From Granulicoccus phenolivorans DSM 17626 = NBRC 107789 = JCM 15570 (GTDB taxonomy: Bacteria > Actinomycetota > Actinomycetes > Propionibacteriales > Propionibacteriaceae): DNA of 64,000 bases. Of this stretch, positions 9,058 through 19,706 are shown in pieces; the first letter of the stretch is position 1, and each line of letters begins with the position of its first letter. The notes under the pieces are model-generated. The model had not been told where the DNA came from and made no database searches. It saw only the letters and a program-made list of their open reading frames with translations. The DNA lies in assembly GCF_000423085.1 (NCBI RefSeq), contig NZ_AUHH01000018.1:1-64000 (forward strand), in the 5' to 3' direction. The translations under genes were made by a program, and so were the position numbers.

Positions 9058-9906
9058 TCAGCTCTTCCCCTCGCCGAAGAAGACCTGGGCCTGGGTCCGG
9101 AACCGGGCCACCTGCTCGACCTGAACCCAGTGACCCGCGTTCGGGAACACGTGCAACTGGGCGTTCGGAATCCGGGAGGCGAAATGGGTTCCCGCGGCGA
9201 ACGGGATCATGTTGTCCTCCCGGCCGTGCACGACCAGCGTTTCGTGCTGGATCGAGGCCAGTTCCTCATCGGAGTAGACCAGCGCCCCGCCGGCGGGGTC
9301 GAAGGTCGCCAGGTGAGCTGCCTTGATGTGCTCCCGGGTCGCCTTGGCCACCCGGTCGGTGGCGATCTGCTGGACGGTATCGCCGAACATGTCGACGTTG
9401 TACACGAACCGGCCGATCAGGCGCAGCATCGCCGCCTCGGTCGGGTCGTCGTAGAACTGCACCATCGTCACCAGGTCCGGGGTCGGCGGGATCGGGGCCC
9501 CGCCCGATCCCATCAGCACCATCCGGTCGAAGCGCTCCGGCGCGGTCAACACCATCCGCAGCGAGTACATCCCGCCCATCGAGTTGCCGACCACGTGGGT
9601 CTTCTCGATCCCCATGGTGTCCAGCAGGTGCAGCAATACCTCCGACCGCGCCGCGGCCGATGCCGGAATCCCGCGCGGCATCGGGTCCAGGTGCTCCGAT
9701 TCACCGAAGCCGGGCACATCCGGCGCGATGTGATGGTAGCCGGGCATCGAGGTGATCAGCGCCTGCCAGTTCGACAGGGAACTGACCCCGGGGCCGGAGC
9801 CGTGCAGCCACAGGATCGGCTGGTCGCCGGCATTGCCGGTCTCGTAGACCCGCAACCGCAGCCCATCGACCCGGACGTCGCTTTCCCGCAATTCGAGTTC
9901 GGTCAC
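9058..9906 (-). CDS. Meta-cleavage product C-C hydrolase (MhpC/BphD/HsaD family)
   Basis: An alpha/beta hydrolase of 282 residues that splits the C-C bond of ring-fission products to an acid and a 2-hydroxydienoate. The oxyanion motif LWLHGSGPGVSSLSNW, the nucleophile elbow VVGNSMGG (Ser), the acid in HGREDNMIPF and the His in NAGHWVQVEQ form the full triad. GNSMGG is typical of this subgroup. GTG 9906 is chosen because it overlaps the stop of the dioxygenase gene by 4 nt (GTGA), which implies translational coupling. It is last in the mhpA-dioxygenase-hydrolase operon. Confidence 0.9.
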   Translation of the reverse strand: MTELELRESDVRVDGLRLRVYETGNAGDQPILWLHGSGPGVSSLSNWQALITSMPGYHHIAPDVPGFGESEHLDPMPRGIPASAAARSEVLLHLLDTMGIEKTHVVGNSMGGMYSLRMVLTAPERFDRMVLMGSGGAPIPPTPDLVTMVQFYDDPTEAAMLRLIGRFVYNVDMFGDTVQQIATDRVAKATREHIKAAHLATFDPAGGALVYSDEELASIQHETLVVHGREDNMIPFAAGTHFASRIPNAQLHVFPNAGHWVQVEQVARFRTQAQVFFGEGKS

Positions 9907-10805
9907 TTGAGGGCCTCCGACACCATCTTCGGCGGCCGGTGACCCCAGCTGCTGAGCCGGTCGTAGGTGGTGACCTCCCACGATTCCTCATCGTCGATGA
10001 TCAGGCCACCCCAGCCGTACTCGATGGCGAAGCCCGAGGGGGTCTGCACGTAGAAGGAGAACATCTCGTCGTTGGGGTGCATGCCCAGGGTCATCACCAG
10101 CGGGATCCGGCGATCCAGAATCCGGTCGTAGGCCAGCCCGACATCGGAGATCGTCTTGACCTCGATCATCAGGTGGTTGGCCTTCTTCGGGATCGGCATC
10201 TCGGCGAAGGCCAGCGTGTGGTGGCGGCCGTTGCAGTGGGTGAACGCGGCATCGACCAGCATCCCGGGTGCGATCTCCTGCTGGATGTAGTCGCTGAGGA
10301 TGAACCCGAGCAGAGCGTAGAAGTCCAGCATCTCCTGGCGCCCGCCCGGGGCACACATCAGGAACAGGTGGCCCAGGCCGCCCGGCGAGGTCATGAAGCC
10401 ATTGACGCCCAGCGGGGACTCGAACGGCGTTTCGGCCAGCGCCATCCCGGTGACCAGTTCGACCCGGTTGCCGTTCGGGTCGGTGACCACGGCCATCCGC
10501 TGCACCTGGCGCAGGGCGAGGTAGTCGGCGGTCCCGTCGGTGACCCCGTGGCCGGCCGACTTCAGATCGGCGACCAGCGCGTCGAAGGTGGCGTCGTCGG
10601 CGACCCGGAAGCCGAGCGCGGTCAGGTCGTCCGCGGCGCCCTCCCGGATCTGGATCCGGTGGGCAAACTCATCGATCCGGTACGCCAGGCGTCCGGCGCC
10701 GGCCTCGACCGACTGCAGACCGAGCACATCCTCGGCCAGGGTTCGCCAGGCGGCCAGATCGGAGGCTTCGACCTCGATGTAGGCCAGTTCTTCAACTGTT
10801 GACAT
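9903..10805 (-). CDS. Type I extradiol (meta-cleavage) dioxygenase
   Basis: A two-domain VOC-fold iron dioxygenase of 300 residues, opening catechol-type rings next to a hydroxyl. The predicted metal ligands sit in the C-terminal domain: His in GGLGHLFLMCAP, His in NHLMIEVKT and Glu in GFAIEYGWGG. The His in HCNGRHHTLAF and the tyrosine in MFSFYVQTPSG match active-site positions of BphC/HsaC-type enzymes. AAGGAG precedes the ATG. The substrate is likely the 2,3-dihydroxyphenyl product of the upstream MhpA-type hydroxylase. Note that E. coli uses an unrelated type II enzyme (MhpB) at this step. Confidence 0.9.
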   Translation of the reverse strand: MSTVEELAYIEVEASDLAAWRTLAEDVLGLQSVEAGAGRLAYRIDEFAHRIQIREGAADDLTALGFRVADDATFDALVADLKSAGHGVTDGTADYLALRQVQRMAVVTDPNGNRVELVTGMALAETPFESPLGVNGFMTSPGGLGHLFLMCAPGGRQEMLDFYALLGFILSDYIQQEIAPGMLVDAAFTHCNGRHHTLAFAEMPIPKKANHLMIEVKTISDVGLAYDRILDRRIPLVMTLGMHPNDEMFSFYVQTPSGFAIEYGWGGLIIDDEESWEVTTYDRLSSWGHRPPKMVSEALK

Positions 10806-10837
10806 ATGTGTTTCTCCTTGGTGTGGGGTGTGCGGGA

Positions 10838-12451
10838 TCAGGCGTTGACCGGTGCCGGATCGTCGGTCGGGGCGGCGGGCACCGGCGAGGCGACCGCGGA
10901 GCCCGCGACCGGGACGGCCAGTCCGGAAATGTCACTGGCGGCCACGAACCGGTCCGGACGCACTGCGATCACCCGGGCCCCGAAACCGCGCATCCAGGCC
11001 AGCAGTTCGCCGTGCAGGTCGACCAGGTCGTCCTCGCCCACGGTGGCCTGGTCGGCAGCCCGGACCGCGCTGTAGCGGGCGTTCAGCTTGTCCCAGCCGG
11101 CCTTCTCCTCGGCCGTGAGGACCTCGGTCGGGTCGACGTTGTCGCCCAGCAGGACGAAGCCGCGGCCGAGCAGGTCATCCAGTGGCGCCAGGACGCCGCG
11201 CGTGTTCGCGAGCTTGGGCTGGATGACCATCTTGCCCTCGATGTGGCCCGGGGCCAGGTTGCCCCGGGCCCAGCCGGCGGCGAGCATCGGCGGCCACAGC
11301 AGCGGCGGCAGCTGGGGCTCCTCGCCGGGCTTCGGCGCGAGGGCGGCCTGTTCCTCTTCGGTGAGTTCCTGCTTGATGATCTTGCCGAGGTTGATCGCCA
11401 CGTCGGTGAAGAAGGCGACGTTCGGCCGGCGCTCGGCCTCGTAGGTGTCGAGGACCTCGTCGGGCAGCCGCCCGGCCAGCACCTCGCGCAGCTTCCAGGT
11501 GATGTTGAACGCATCGCGGATGCCGGACTGCATCCCTGCCCCGGCCCACGGCGGCATCATGTGTCCGGCGTCGCCGAGCAGGAAGATCCGCCCGTCCCGC
11601 CAGCGATCGGCGGCGCGGATGTGGTGCCTGTAGAACGCATGCTGGTGGATCTCGATGTCGTCATGCGAGACGCCGAGTGCCTCCAACAGCGGCCAGACGT
11701 CCTCGTTGGTGGCGAAGTCGGATTCCTGCTCGTGGTCGTTGAGCGGGATCTCCCAGCGATGGTTGCCGCGGGCCAGCGCGATGTCGACCACCGGGCGCTG
11801 CTTGTCCGACCAGAAAGTGAGGATGTGCCGGTTCGGCCACCACCGGCGCACGAAGGCGTCGATCACGACCCAGCGCACTCCCAGGGTGTCGCCGGTCAGC
11901 GGGATCTCCAGCTGGGTCCGGGTGCGGCTCGAACCGCCGTCGCAGGCCAGGGCGTACTTGGCCCGAATCTTGGTGATCTCACCGCCCTCGACCCCCTGTT
12001 CGCAGTAGGAGACGGTGACGCCGTCGGCGTCCTGGGTCACGTCGACGACCTCGGCGCCGTACCGGACGTCAACACTCTCGTGCTTCTTGGCGGCCTCGCG
12101 CAGGGTCGCTTCCATCAGCGGCTGGTAGATGGCGTACGAGGTCGGGTGTCCGTACCGGCCCGGCGGGAAGGTCAGGCCGAAGATCTCGGTGCCGTCGTAG
12201 CGGACCCAGCGCAGTGCCTCGGTCTCGTCCATGTCCTTGATCAGGTCCTCGTCCAGCCCGAGAGACTGGAAGCAGCGCATGGTCCAGTCGTTCACGGTGA
12301 CGGCGCGGGCGCGCTGGTAGAGATCGCGGTCCTTCTCCAGCGCGATGCACGAGACACCGTCCTCGCCGAGATTGAGGGCCGAAGCGACCCCGGAGGGGCC
12401 GTAGCCGATGATCACGACGTCGGTGTCGTAGGTGGTCGCATTACTGCTCAT
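10838..12451 (-). CDS. FAD-dependent aromatic hydroxylase, MhpA type (3-(3-hydroxyphenyl)propionate hydroxylase-like)
   Basis: A 537-residue class A flavin monooxygenase that ortho-hydroxylates a phenolic acid with NAD(P)H and O2. It has the N-terminal FAD motif VVIIGYGPSGVASALNLG, a DG-type motif ALACDGGSSRTR, and the second FAD motif LLGDAGHMMPPWAGAGMQSGIRDAFNITWKL. The C-terminal thioredoxin-like domain is where MhpA-type proteins have it. A GGAAGA site precedes the ATG. It is the first gene of a three-gene minus-strand operon. The exact ring substrate (3-hydroxyphenyl, 2-hydroxyphenyl or other) is not decidable here, and no dedicated regulator is adjacent. Confidence 0.88.
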   Translation of the reverse strand: MSSNATTYDTDVVIIGYGPSGVASALNLGEDGVSCIALEKDRDLYQRARAVTVNDWTMRCFQSLGLDEDLIKDMDETEALRWVRYDGTEIFGLTFPPGRYGHPTSYAIYQPLMEATLREAAKKHESVDVRYGAEVVDVTQDADGVTVSYCEQGVEGGEITKIRAKYALACDGGSSRTRTQLEIPLTGDTLGVRWVVIDAFVRRWWPNRHILTFWSDKQRPVVDIALARGNHRWEIPLNDHEQESDFATNEDVWPLLEALGVSHDDIEIHQHAFYRHHIRAADRWRDGRIFLLGDAGHMMPPWAGAGMQSGIRDAFNITWKLREVLAGRLPDEVLDTYEAERRPNVAFFTDVAINLGKIIKQELTEEEQAALAPKPGEEPQLPPLLWPPMLAAGWARGNLAPGHIEGKMVIQPKLANTRGVLAPLDDLLGRGFVLLGDNVDPTEVLTAEEKAGWDKLNARYSAVRAADQATVGEDDLVDLHGELLAWMRGFGARVIAVRPDRFVAASDISGLAVPVAGSAVASPVPAAPTDDPAPVNA

Positions 12452-12710
12452 CGTTGAGTCTTCCTGCCGTAAGCGTGGGATGCCCGGGGGCCGACGGGGA
12501 TTCCGCCGGCCACCGCGGCTGCGGTGGTCAAAAAGAGGCGACTCGGCGCATGGTGGACAGCCCCGCGAAAAAGACCTGTCAGGTACCTCGGAGTGGGGTC
12601 GGCGAATCCGTCACGGAATCCACCTGACCCACGATCTCCGGGAGCGCAGCGGGGCGATTGGCCCCACTCTAACGAGGCTCACCGGACACCGTGCGCGGGA
12701 CCCGTTCCGG

Positions 12711-13460
12711 TCAGCGGACCGGTCGATCGAACGTTTCGATCTCCAGTACCCCGACGCCCCACGCGGTCCGGGCGCCGACGGAGGTGTAGCGGCCCATCCG
12801 GAGCAGCCAGTCCACCAGGGTGCGGGTGAACTCGTCCCCGGTGCAGTGCCAGTCGACGGTGCCCACCGCGATCCGCGGGGCGCGGGCCCGGGACCGGGGG
12901 TCGGCGGGCTCGATCCGCTCGGTGGTGAGGGAAACATCGCTGACCACGATCGTGGAGCAAATCTCGTCGTCGATCCGGAACCCGGCGCCGCCCCCCATCC
13001 CGACGTACAGCCGCTGCTGAATGCTGTTCAACACCAGCCGGGGCGAGGGCCAGGGCTGCCACATCGAGTTCGCCCGGAAGGTGACGCCGGTGGGAAACTT
13101 CAATCGCCACCGGTGCCGCGGGACGCCGACGAAATCGGCCGGCCCGATCAGGTGCTCGACCTCGGTCACGGTGGTCACCGCCCGCCCGAAGGTCACTGTG
13201 CGCCCGACCCGGACGCGTTGCCGCAGCAGGTCCGGCAGGTGGGCGTCCACCAGCGCGAGTTCCAACTCCACCACCCGGGGGCCACGCATCCGGGGTTGGA
13301 CCAGATAGGTCAGGACCGGCGAGGGCCGCCCCGGCATCCGTTCAGCATCGTCGTGGAACCAGTCGGCGACCGCGGCATGGATACCCACCGGCGTCGGCCG
13401 CAGCGTGGCCGCGCAGCCGGGAACCAGTTCACAGCGCACCCGCCATCGGCTGACCGCCAC
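12711..13460 (-). CDS. Orphan Cas6-like RAMP protein
   Basis: A 249-residue protein that resembles the Cas6 family of CRISPR RNA-processing endonucleases. The centre has FPTGVTFRANSMWQPWPSPRLV-type sequence, matching the Cas6 F-SPT-FR plus P-P-L pattern. The C-terminus has VGTVDWHCTG then LLRMGRYTSVGARTAWGVGVLEI, matching the glycine-rich RAMP loop (GxGxxTxxGxG). A candidate catalytic histidine is not obvious: His in positions near the N-terminus (GIHAAVADWFHDD) are possibilities. GTG 13460 is preferred, with GAGGGG upstream. No CRISPR array or other cas gene is in the window. The neighbours are leuCD and mhpA, so the role is open. Confidence 0.6.
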   Translation of the reverse strand: MAVSRWRVRCELVPGCAATLRPTPVGIHAAVADWFHDDAERMPGRPSPVLTYLVQPRMRGPRVVELELALVDAHLPDLLRQRVRVGRTVTFGRAVTTVTEVEHLIGPADFVGVPRHRWRLKFPTGVTFRANSMWQPWPSPRLVLNSIQQRLYVGMGGGAGFRIDDEICSTIVVSDVSLTTERIEPADPRSRARAPRIAVGTVDWHCTGDEFTRTLVDWLLRMGRYTSVGARTAWGVGVLEIETFDRPVR

Positions 13461-13545
13461 CGCACCCCTCCCCGATCGGCCGCCGGGGTTCCCCGGCAGA
13501 CTGCCCACAGCCTAATGCCGCCGCCCCGACCCCGGGAGAACAATC

Positions 13546-13584
13546 GGGGCCGACGGGCCATCACAGGGATGGTCCGTCGGCCCC
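13546..13584 (-). terminator. Strong stem-loop after leuCD
   Basis: GGGGCCGACGGGCCATC (13546-13562) pairs over 17 bp, with one G-U type pair, with GATGGTCCGTCGGCCCC (13568-13584) across a 5-nt loop. It lies just past the leuD stop on the minus strand and is followed by ATTGTTCT, a weak T-tract. Confidence 0.7.
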
Positions 13585-13604
13585 GGAGTGCCGTCGGCGA
13601 GCGG

Positions 13605-14195
13605 TCAGGCGGTGGTGACCGGCTTGAACGACGGCCGGCCGGCCTCGAAAGCGGCGATGTCGGCCTCGTGACGCAGGGTCAGGCCGATGTCGTCGAGCCC
13701 CTCCATCAGCCGCCACTGGGTGTAGTCGTCGATCGCGAACTCGGCGCGGAAATCACCGGCGGTGATGGTCTTGGTGCCCAGGTCGACGGTCACCTCGGTG
13801 CTCGGGTCGGCCTCGATGGCCTGCCACAGTTGCTCCACCTGCTCCTGGCTGATCACCGCGATCAGCAGGCCGGCCTTGCCGGAGTTGGAGCGGAAGATGT
13901 CGCCGAAGCGGGAACCGATGACGACCTTGAACCCGTAGTTCTGCAGCGCCCAGACCGCGTGTTCCCGCGACGAGCCGGTGCCGAAGTCGGGGCCGGGGAC
14001 GAGGATGGTGCCCTTGGCGTACGCGTCCTGGTTGAGCACGAACTCCGGATCCTGACGCCAGGCGGCGAACAGGCCGTCCTCGAAGCCGGTCTTGGTGACC
14101 CGCTTGAGGTAGACCGCCGGGATGATCTGGTCGGTGTCGACGTTGCTGCGGCGCAGCGGCACCGCGGTGCCGGTGTAGGTGGTGAACTTCTCCAT
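13605..14195 (-). CDS. leuD: 3-isopropylmalate dehydratase small subunit
   Basis: LeuD forms with LeuC the isomerase converting 2- to 3-isopropylmalate in leucine synthesis; the same pair can act on citramalate. The 196-residue protein has the swivel-domain signatures [19 protein letters not shown] at the start, [31 protein letters not shown] and [11 protein letters not shown] 14195 is set by GAAGGAGA 8 nt upstream; the longer frame to 14351 overlaps leuC. It is the second gene of leuCD. Confidence 0.96.
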   Translation of the reverse strand: MEKFTTYTGTAVPLRRSNVDTDQIIPAVYLKRVTKTGFEDGLFAAWRQDPEFVLNQDAYAKGTILVPGPDFGTGSSREHAVWALQNYGFKVVIGSRFGDIFRSNSGKAGLLIAVISQEQVEQLWQAIEADPSTEVTVDLGTKTITAGDFRAEFAIDDYTQWRLMEGLDDIGLTLRHEADIAAFEAGRPSFKPVTTA

Positions 14196-14214
14196 GATCA
14201 GTGTCTCCTTCGGC

Positions 14215-15630
14215 TCACAGATCGGCGGGCGAGGACAGGGTGCCGCGCACGGCGGTGGCCGCAGCCACGGCCGGGGAGACCAGGTGGGTGCGGCCCCCCT
14301 TGCCCTGCCGACCCTCGAAGTTGCGGTTGGAGGTGGACGCGCTGCGCTCACCGGGCGCCAGTTGGTCGGGGTTCATCCCCAGACACATCGAGCAGCCCGC
14401 GAAGCGCCATTCGGCTCCGGCCTCCAGGAAGATCTTGTCCAGGCCCTCGGCCTCGGCGTCCAGCCGGACCTTCGCCGAGCCGGGCACGACCAGCATGCGT
14501 ACGCCCTCGGCGACGTGATGGCCCTGCAGCACCGACGCCGCCAGGCGCAGGTCCTCCAGGCGGCCGTTGGTGCACGACCCTAGGAAGACGGTGTCGACCT
14601 TGATCTCACGCAACGGGGTGCCGGCGGTCAGGCCCATGTACTGCAGCGCATGCTCGGCGGCGCTGCGCTCCACCTCACCGGCGAAGGACGACGGCTCGGG
14701 CACGGTGGCCCCCAGCGGCGCACCCTGGCCGGGGTTGGTGCCCCAGGTGACGAACGGGGTCAGTTCGCTGCACTCGATCACGACCTCGGCATCGAAGACG
14801 GCATCGTCGTCGGTGCGCAGCGTCTTCCAGTACGCCACCGCGGCGTCCCACTCGGCACCCTTGGGGGCGTGGCGACGGCCCTCCAGGTAGTCGAAGGTGG
14901 TCTGGTCCGGGGCGACCAGACCGCCGCGGGCACCCCACTCGATGGACATGTTGCAGATGGTCATCCGGCCTTCCATCGACATGTTCTCGATGGCCTCGCC
15001 GCGGTACTCCACCAGGTAGCCCTGGCCGCCGCCGGTGCCGACCTTCGCGATCAGCGCCAGGACCGCGTCCTTGGCGGTGACGCCGGCGGGCAGATCGCCC
15101 CGGAAGGTCACCGCCATCGTCTTCGGCTTGGCCTGCGGCAGCGTCTGGGTGGCCAGCACGTGCTCGACCTCGGAGGTGCCGATGCCGAAGGCGATCGACC
15201 CGAAGGCGCCGTGGGTGGCGGTGTGCGAGTCGCCGCAGACCACGGTCATGCCCGGCTGGGTCAGGCCCAGCTGCGGGCCGATGATGTGCACCACGCCCTG
15301 GTTCGCATTGCCCAGCGAGTAGATCGGGACGCCGAACTCCTCGGCGTTCTTGCGCAGCGTGTCGACCTGGGTCCTGGAGACGGGGTCGGCGATCGGCTTG
15401 TCGATGTCGAGGGTCGGGGTGTTGTGATCCTCGGTGGCCAGGGTCAGGTCGGTCCGACGGACCGGACGGCCGGCCTGCCGCAGCCCGTCGAAGGCCTGCG
15501 GGCTGGTGACCTCGTGCACCAGGTGCAGGTCGATGTAGAGCAGATCGGGCTCGCCCTCGGCGGAGCGGACGACGTGGTCGTCCCACACCTTCTCGACCAG
15601 GGTGCGGCCTCGACTCGAGTTGTCTCCCAT
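14215..15630 (-). CDS. leuC: 3-isopropylmalate dehydratase large subunit
   Basis: The 471-residue [4Fe-4S] subunit of isopropylmalate isomerase. Cluster ligands are the Cys in [13 protein letters not shown] and the CxxC pair in [13 protein letters not shown] near the C-terminus. The substrate-side motif [20 protein letters not shown] is intact. ATG 15630 fits the family start ([12 protein letters not shown]); an in-frame ATG at 15663 overlaps the promoter region. A TAATGAT box and an inverted repeat lie upstream, facing the divergent IclR gene, the same layout as Streptomyces ndgR-leuCD and corynebacterial ltbR-leuCD. Confidence 0.96.
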   Translation of the reverse strand: MGDNSSRGRTLVEKVWDDHVVRSAEGEPDLLYIDLHLVHEVTSPQAFDGLRQAGRPVRRTDLTLATEDHNTPTLDIDKPIADPVSRTQVDTLRKNAEEFGVPIYSLGNANQGVVHIIGPQLGLTQPGMTVVCGDSHTATHGAFGSIAFGIGTSEVEHVLATQTLPQAKPKTMAVTFRGDLPAGVTAKDAVLALIAKVGTGGGQGYLVEYRGEAIENMSMEGRMTICNMSIEWGARGGLVAPDQTTFDYLEGRRHAPKGAEWDAAVAYWKTLRTDDDAVFDAEVVIECSELTPFVTWGTNPGQGAPLGATVPEPSSFAGEVERSAAEHALQYMGLTAGTPLREIKVDTVFLGSCTNGRLEDLRLAASVLQGHHVAEGVRMLVVPGSAKVRLDAEAEGLDKIFLEAGAEWRFAGCSMCLGMNPDQLAPGERSASTSNRNFEGRQGKGGRTHLVSPAVAAATAVRGTLSSPADL

Positions 15631-15635
15631 GCTGT

Positions 15636-15673
15636 TGTCCAAACTGCGAGATGCGGATATCATTACTTGGACA
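15636..15673. promoter_or_regulatory. Inverted repeat / leuCD operator candidate
   Basis: TGTCCAA (15636-15642) and TTGGACA (15667-15673) form a 7-bp inverted repeat separated by 24 nt. On the minus strand TAATGAT (15666-15660) is a plausible -10 for leuCD, so the repeat would flank the start site. The neighbouring IclR protein is the obvious candidate ligand. No published motif is being matched here. Confidence 0.4.
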
Positions 15674-15791
15674 GTCTACGGCTCCGGGTGAACTTTCGGC
15701 AACCAATCGCGAAAATTCCGGAGCTTCCGCGGCGGGTGGGATTCCCGACGGGATTCATAGTTTCGCAGTTAATCGTTTCAAGGGCAGGTTC

Positions 15792-16520
15792 ATGATGGAC
15801 AACTCCAGCGGGGTGGGCGTACTCGACAAGGCGGCCCTGGTGCTGAACGCACTCGAGACGGGCCCCACCACGTTGGCCGGCCTGGTCTCGGCGACCGGTC
15901 TGGCCCGACCGACCGCGCACCGGCTCGCGGTCGCGCTGGAACACCACCGGTTCGTCGGCCGGGACCTGCAGGGCCGCTTCGTGCTGGGTCCGCGACTGGC
16001 CGAACTGGCCGCCGCGGCCGGCGAGGATCGCCTGCTCGCCACCGCCGGCCCGGTCCTGACCCGGCTGCGCGACATCACCGGCGAGTCGGCGCAGCTGTAC
16101 CGGCGGCAGGGCGATGTCCGGATCTGTGTGGCCGCGGCCGAGCGGATGTCCGGCCTGCGCGACACGGTCCCGGTCGGCAGCCAGCTCACCATGGCCGCCG
16201 GATCGGCGGCCCAGGTGCTGCTGGCCTGGGAGGAACCCGAGCGGATGCAGCGGGGACTGAAGTCGTCCCGGTTCTCCGCGGTCGCGCTGGCCGCGGTCCG
16301 GCGCCGCGGGTGGGCGCAGAGCGTCAGCGAGCGCGAGCCGGGGGTGGCCTCGGTCTCGGCCCCGGTGCGCTCCCCCTCCGGCAAGGTGATCGCCGCGCTG
16401 AGCGTGTCCGGTCCGGCCGAGCGGTTGACCGATCAGCCCGGACGCCTGCACGCCCGCGCGGTGATCGCCGCCGCCGACCGACTCTCGGAGGTGCTGCGGC
16501 ACAACGGCACCGAGGCCTGA
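15792..16520 (+). CDS. IclR family regulator, NdgR/LtbR-like
   Basis: A 242-residue regulator with an N-terminal winged helix (VLDKAALVLNALETGPTTLAGLVSATGL then ARPTAHRLAVALEHHRFVGRD) and a C-terminal IclR ligand-binding GAF-like domain (GESAQLYRRQGDVRICVAAAE, and SVSAPVRSPSGKVIAALSVSGPAERLT). Position and domain layout match NdgR (Streptomyces) and LtbR (Corynebacterium), which control leuCD and other amino-acid genes. Start ATG 15792 or 15795 (tandem ATG) follows AAGGGCAGG. The family regulates the divergent leuCD genes from the shared intergenic space. Confidence 0.88.
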   Translation: MMDNSSGVGVLDKAALVLNALETGPTTLAGLVSATGLARPTAHRLAVALEHHRFVGRDLQGRFVLGPRLAELAAAAGEDRLLATAGPVLTRLRDITGESAQLYRRQGDVRICVAAAERMSGLRDTVPVGSQLTMAAGSAAQVLLAWEEPERMQRGLKSSRFSAVALAAVRRRGWAQSVSEREPGVASVSAPVRSPSGKVIAALSVSGPAERLTDQPGRLHARAVIAAADRLSEVLRHNGTEA

Positions 16521-16526
16521 GCCCCC

Positions 16527-16539
16527 TAGGATTCCGAGC
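16527..16539 (+). promoter_or_regulatory. Leaderless-type -10 box for the mannosyltransferase
   Basis: TAGGAT (16527-16532) is 7 nt before the ATG at 16540, only 7 nt after the iclR stop. No Shine-Dalgarno is present. Confidence 0.4.
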
Positions 16540-17949
16540 ATGCGTTCCAAGACCTGGCTGTCCCCTGCCCTGATCGGGCTGCTCGGCTCGGTCCTGGTGG
16601 CGTTCCTGCCGTTCAGCGTCGGCTATCTGCCCGACGACCTGCTCGGCTGGTTCCATCGCCACCTGTGGTGGGTGCGTACCGGCAACGGCCGCTGGATGTT
16701 CCGGATCCTGGCCCTGGCCGGCTCGGTGCTGCTGTTCTGGGCCTGGCTGCGGCTGCACCCCCGCCACGGTGCCGCGCCGCGCCGCCGGATCGCCGCCCTG
16801 TGGGCGCTGCCGATGCTGCTGATCCCGCCGTTGCAGACCGCCGACCCGTGGGCGTACGCGGCCCAGGGCTGGCTGCTGCTGCAGGGGCAGAACCCGTACG
16901 AGGTGGTGATGGGCGTACCCAGTCCGTTCACCGCCGGGATCTACTCGGCGTGGCTGGACACCACCGCGGTCTATCCCCCGCTGGCGCTGTGGGCCCAGGC
17001 GGGGCTGGTCGCGCTGAGCGGCTCGCATCCCTGGTGGTCGATGATCGCGATGCGGGTCCTGGCGGTGGCCGGGTTCGCCGGGATGGTCGCGCTGGCGGCC
17101 CCACTCGCGCGCCGGTTCGGGATGAACCCGGCGGTCGCGCTGTGGGGCATCGCGCTGAATCCACTGATGCTGACCCAGTTCGTCGGCGGCGCGCACAACG
17201 ACGCGGCGATGCTGGCGCTGGTCCTGGCCGCGTTCTACGTGGCCCGGCGCTGGCAGGCGCAGTGGGTCGGGATCGTCGGCTCGATGGCCCTGATCGGGCT
17301 GGCCGCCGGATTCAAGCAGACCGCGGTGATCGCCGCGGTCGGGGTCGCGCTGGTCACGCTCACCGACCGGCAGCGGCGTACCTGGTCCTGGCCGCGGATC
17401 GGCCTGCGGGTGCTGCTCTGCGGCGCGATCGGCGGCGCGGTCTTCCTGGGGACCTCCTTTGCCACCGGGCTCGGGTTGGGCTGGCTGAACCCCACGGCGG
17501 GCAACCCGAACGGGGTCATCTCGCATGCGCCGCTCAGTTGGATCCGCCAGTTGCTGGTACGCACCCTGGGGCTGCCGGCCGGCGGTGTCGACCCGGTGAT
17601 CACGGTGGTCAGTGCGGTGTTGTTCCTGGCCGCGGCGGTGTGGCTGCTGCGCCGGTTCGGCCGATCGCGTCCGGTGCTCGCCACGGCGTGGATCCTGATC
17701 GCCTTCGCGCTCACCGGGGCAGCCCTGCAACCGTGGTACGTGCTGTGGGGTGCGGCGCTGCTGCCGCTGTGCCGGATTCCGGCGCGCACCGCCCGGATCT
17801 GCGTGGCGATGATCGGCGCACTGCTGCTGTCGTGCGTCCTGCAGGAACAGTGGCCGCCGACGATCACCGCCCCGTTGTCGATGGTGCTGGCTGCGGTCTG
17901 GTTCCGGTGGGGGCGGCTGGGTCCCCCGGTGGCCCCGCGTCCGGCTTGA
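16540..17949 (+). CDS. Polyprenol-phosphomannose-dependent alpha-1,6-mannosyltransferase-like GT-C protein (MptB family)
   Basis: A 469-residue polytopic membrane protein with about 12 hydrophobic segments. The first extracytoplasmic loop has DPWAYAAQGWLLLQGQNPYEV and later VYPPLALWAQ, the pattern of MptA/MptB-type GT-C enzymes, in which the acidic residue of the first loop (here D of TADPW) is catalytic. The QTAVIAAVGVALVTLTDR and LQPWYVLWGAALLPL segments also fit. MptA/B elongate the mannan backbone of lipomannan outside the membrane. The exact linkage is not provable from sequence. It is tightly spaced after iclR but has its own leaderless-type promoter. Confidence 0.75.
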   Translation: MRSKTWLSPALIGLLGSVLVAFLPFSVGYLPDDLLGWFHRHLWWVRTGNGRWMFRILALAGSVLLFWAWLRLHPRHGAAPRRRIAALWALPMLLIPPLQTADPWAYAAQGWLLLQGQNPYEVVMGVPSPFTAGIYSAWLDTTAVYPPLALWAQAGLVALSGSHPWWSMIAMRVLAVAGFAGMVALAAPLARRFGMNPAVALWGIALNPLMLTQFVGGAHNDAAMLALVLAAFYVARRWQAQWVGIVGSMALIGLAAGFKQTAVIAAVGVALVTLTDRQRRTWSWPRIGLRVLLCGAIGGAVFLGTSFATGLGLGWLNPTAGNPNGVISHAPLSWIRQLLVRTLGLPAGGVDPVITVVSAVLFLAAAVWLLRRFGRSRPVLATAWILIAFALTGAALQPWYVLWGAALLPLCRIPARTARICVAMIGALLLSCVLQEQWPPTITAPLSMVLAAVWFRWGRLGPPVAPRPA

Positions 17950-17979
17950 ATCACGCCTCGGCCGGGGGCGGCTGCGTGC

Positions 17980-17992
17980 TAGGTTGACCGCC
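17980..17992 (+). promoter_or_regulatory. Leaderless-type -10 box for glnS
   Basis: TAGGTT (17980-17985) is 7 nt before ATG 17993. The purine run AGG inside it could instead be read as a weak ribosome site, so this is one of the less certain cases. Confidence 0.4.
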
Positions 17993-19693
<1,701 letters not shown>

Positions 19694-19706
19694 ACGCCGG
19701 CCACCG

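Noticed and set aside
12452-13604. CRISPR array next to the Cas6-like gene
   Set aside because: Both flanks were read; no regularly spaced repeats are present.
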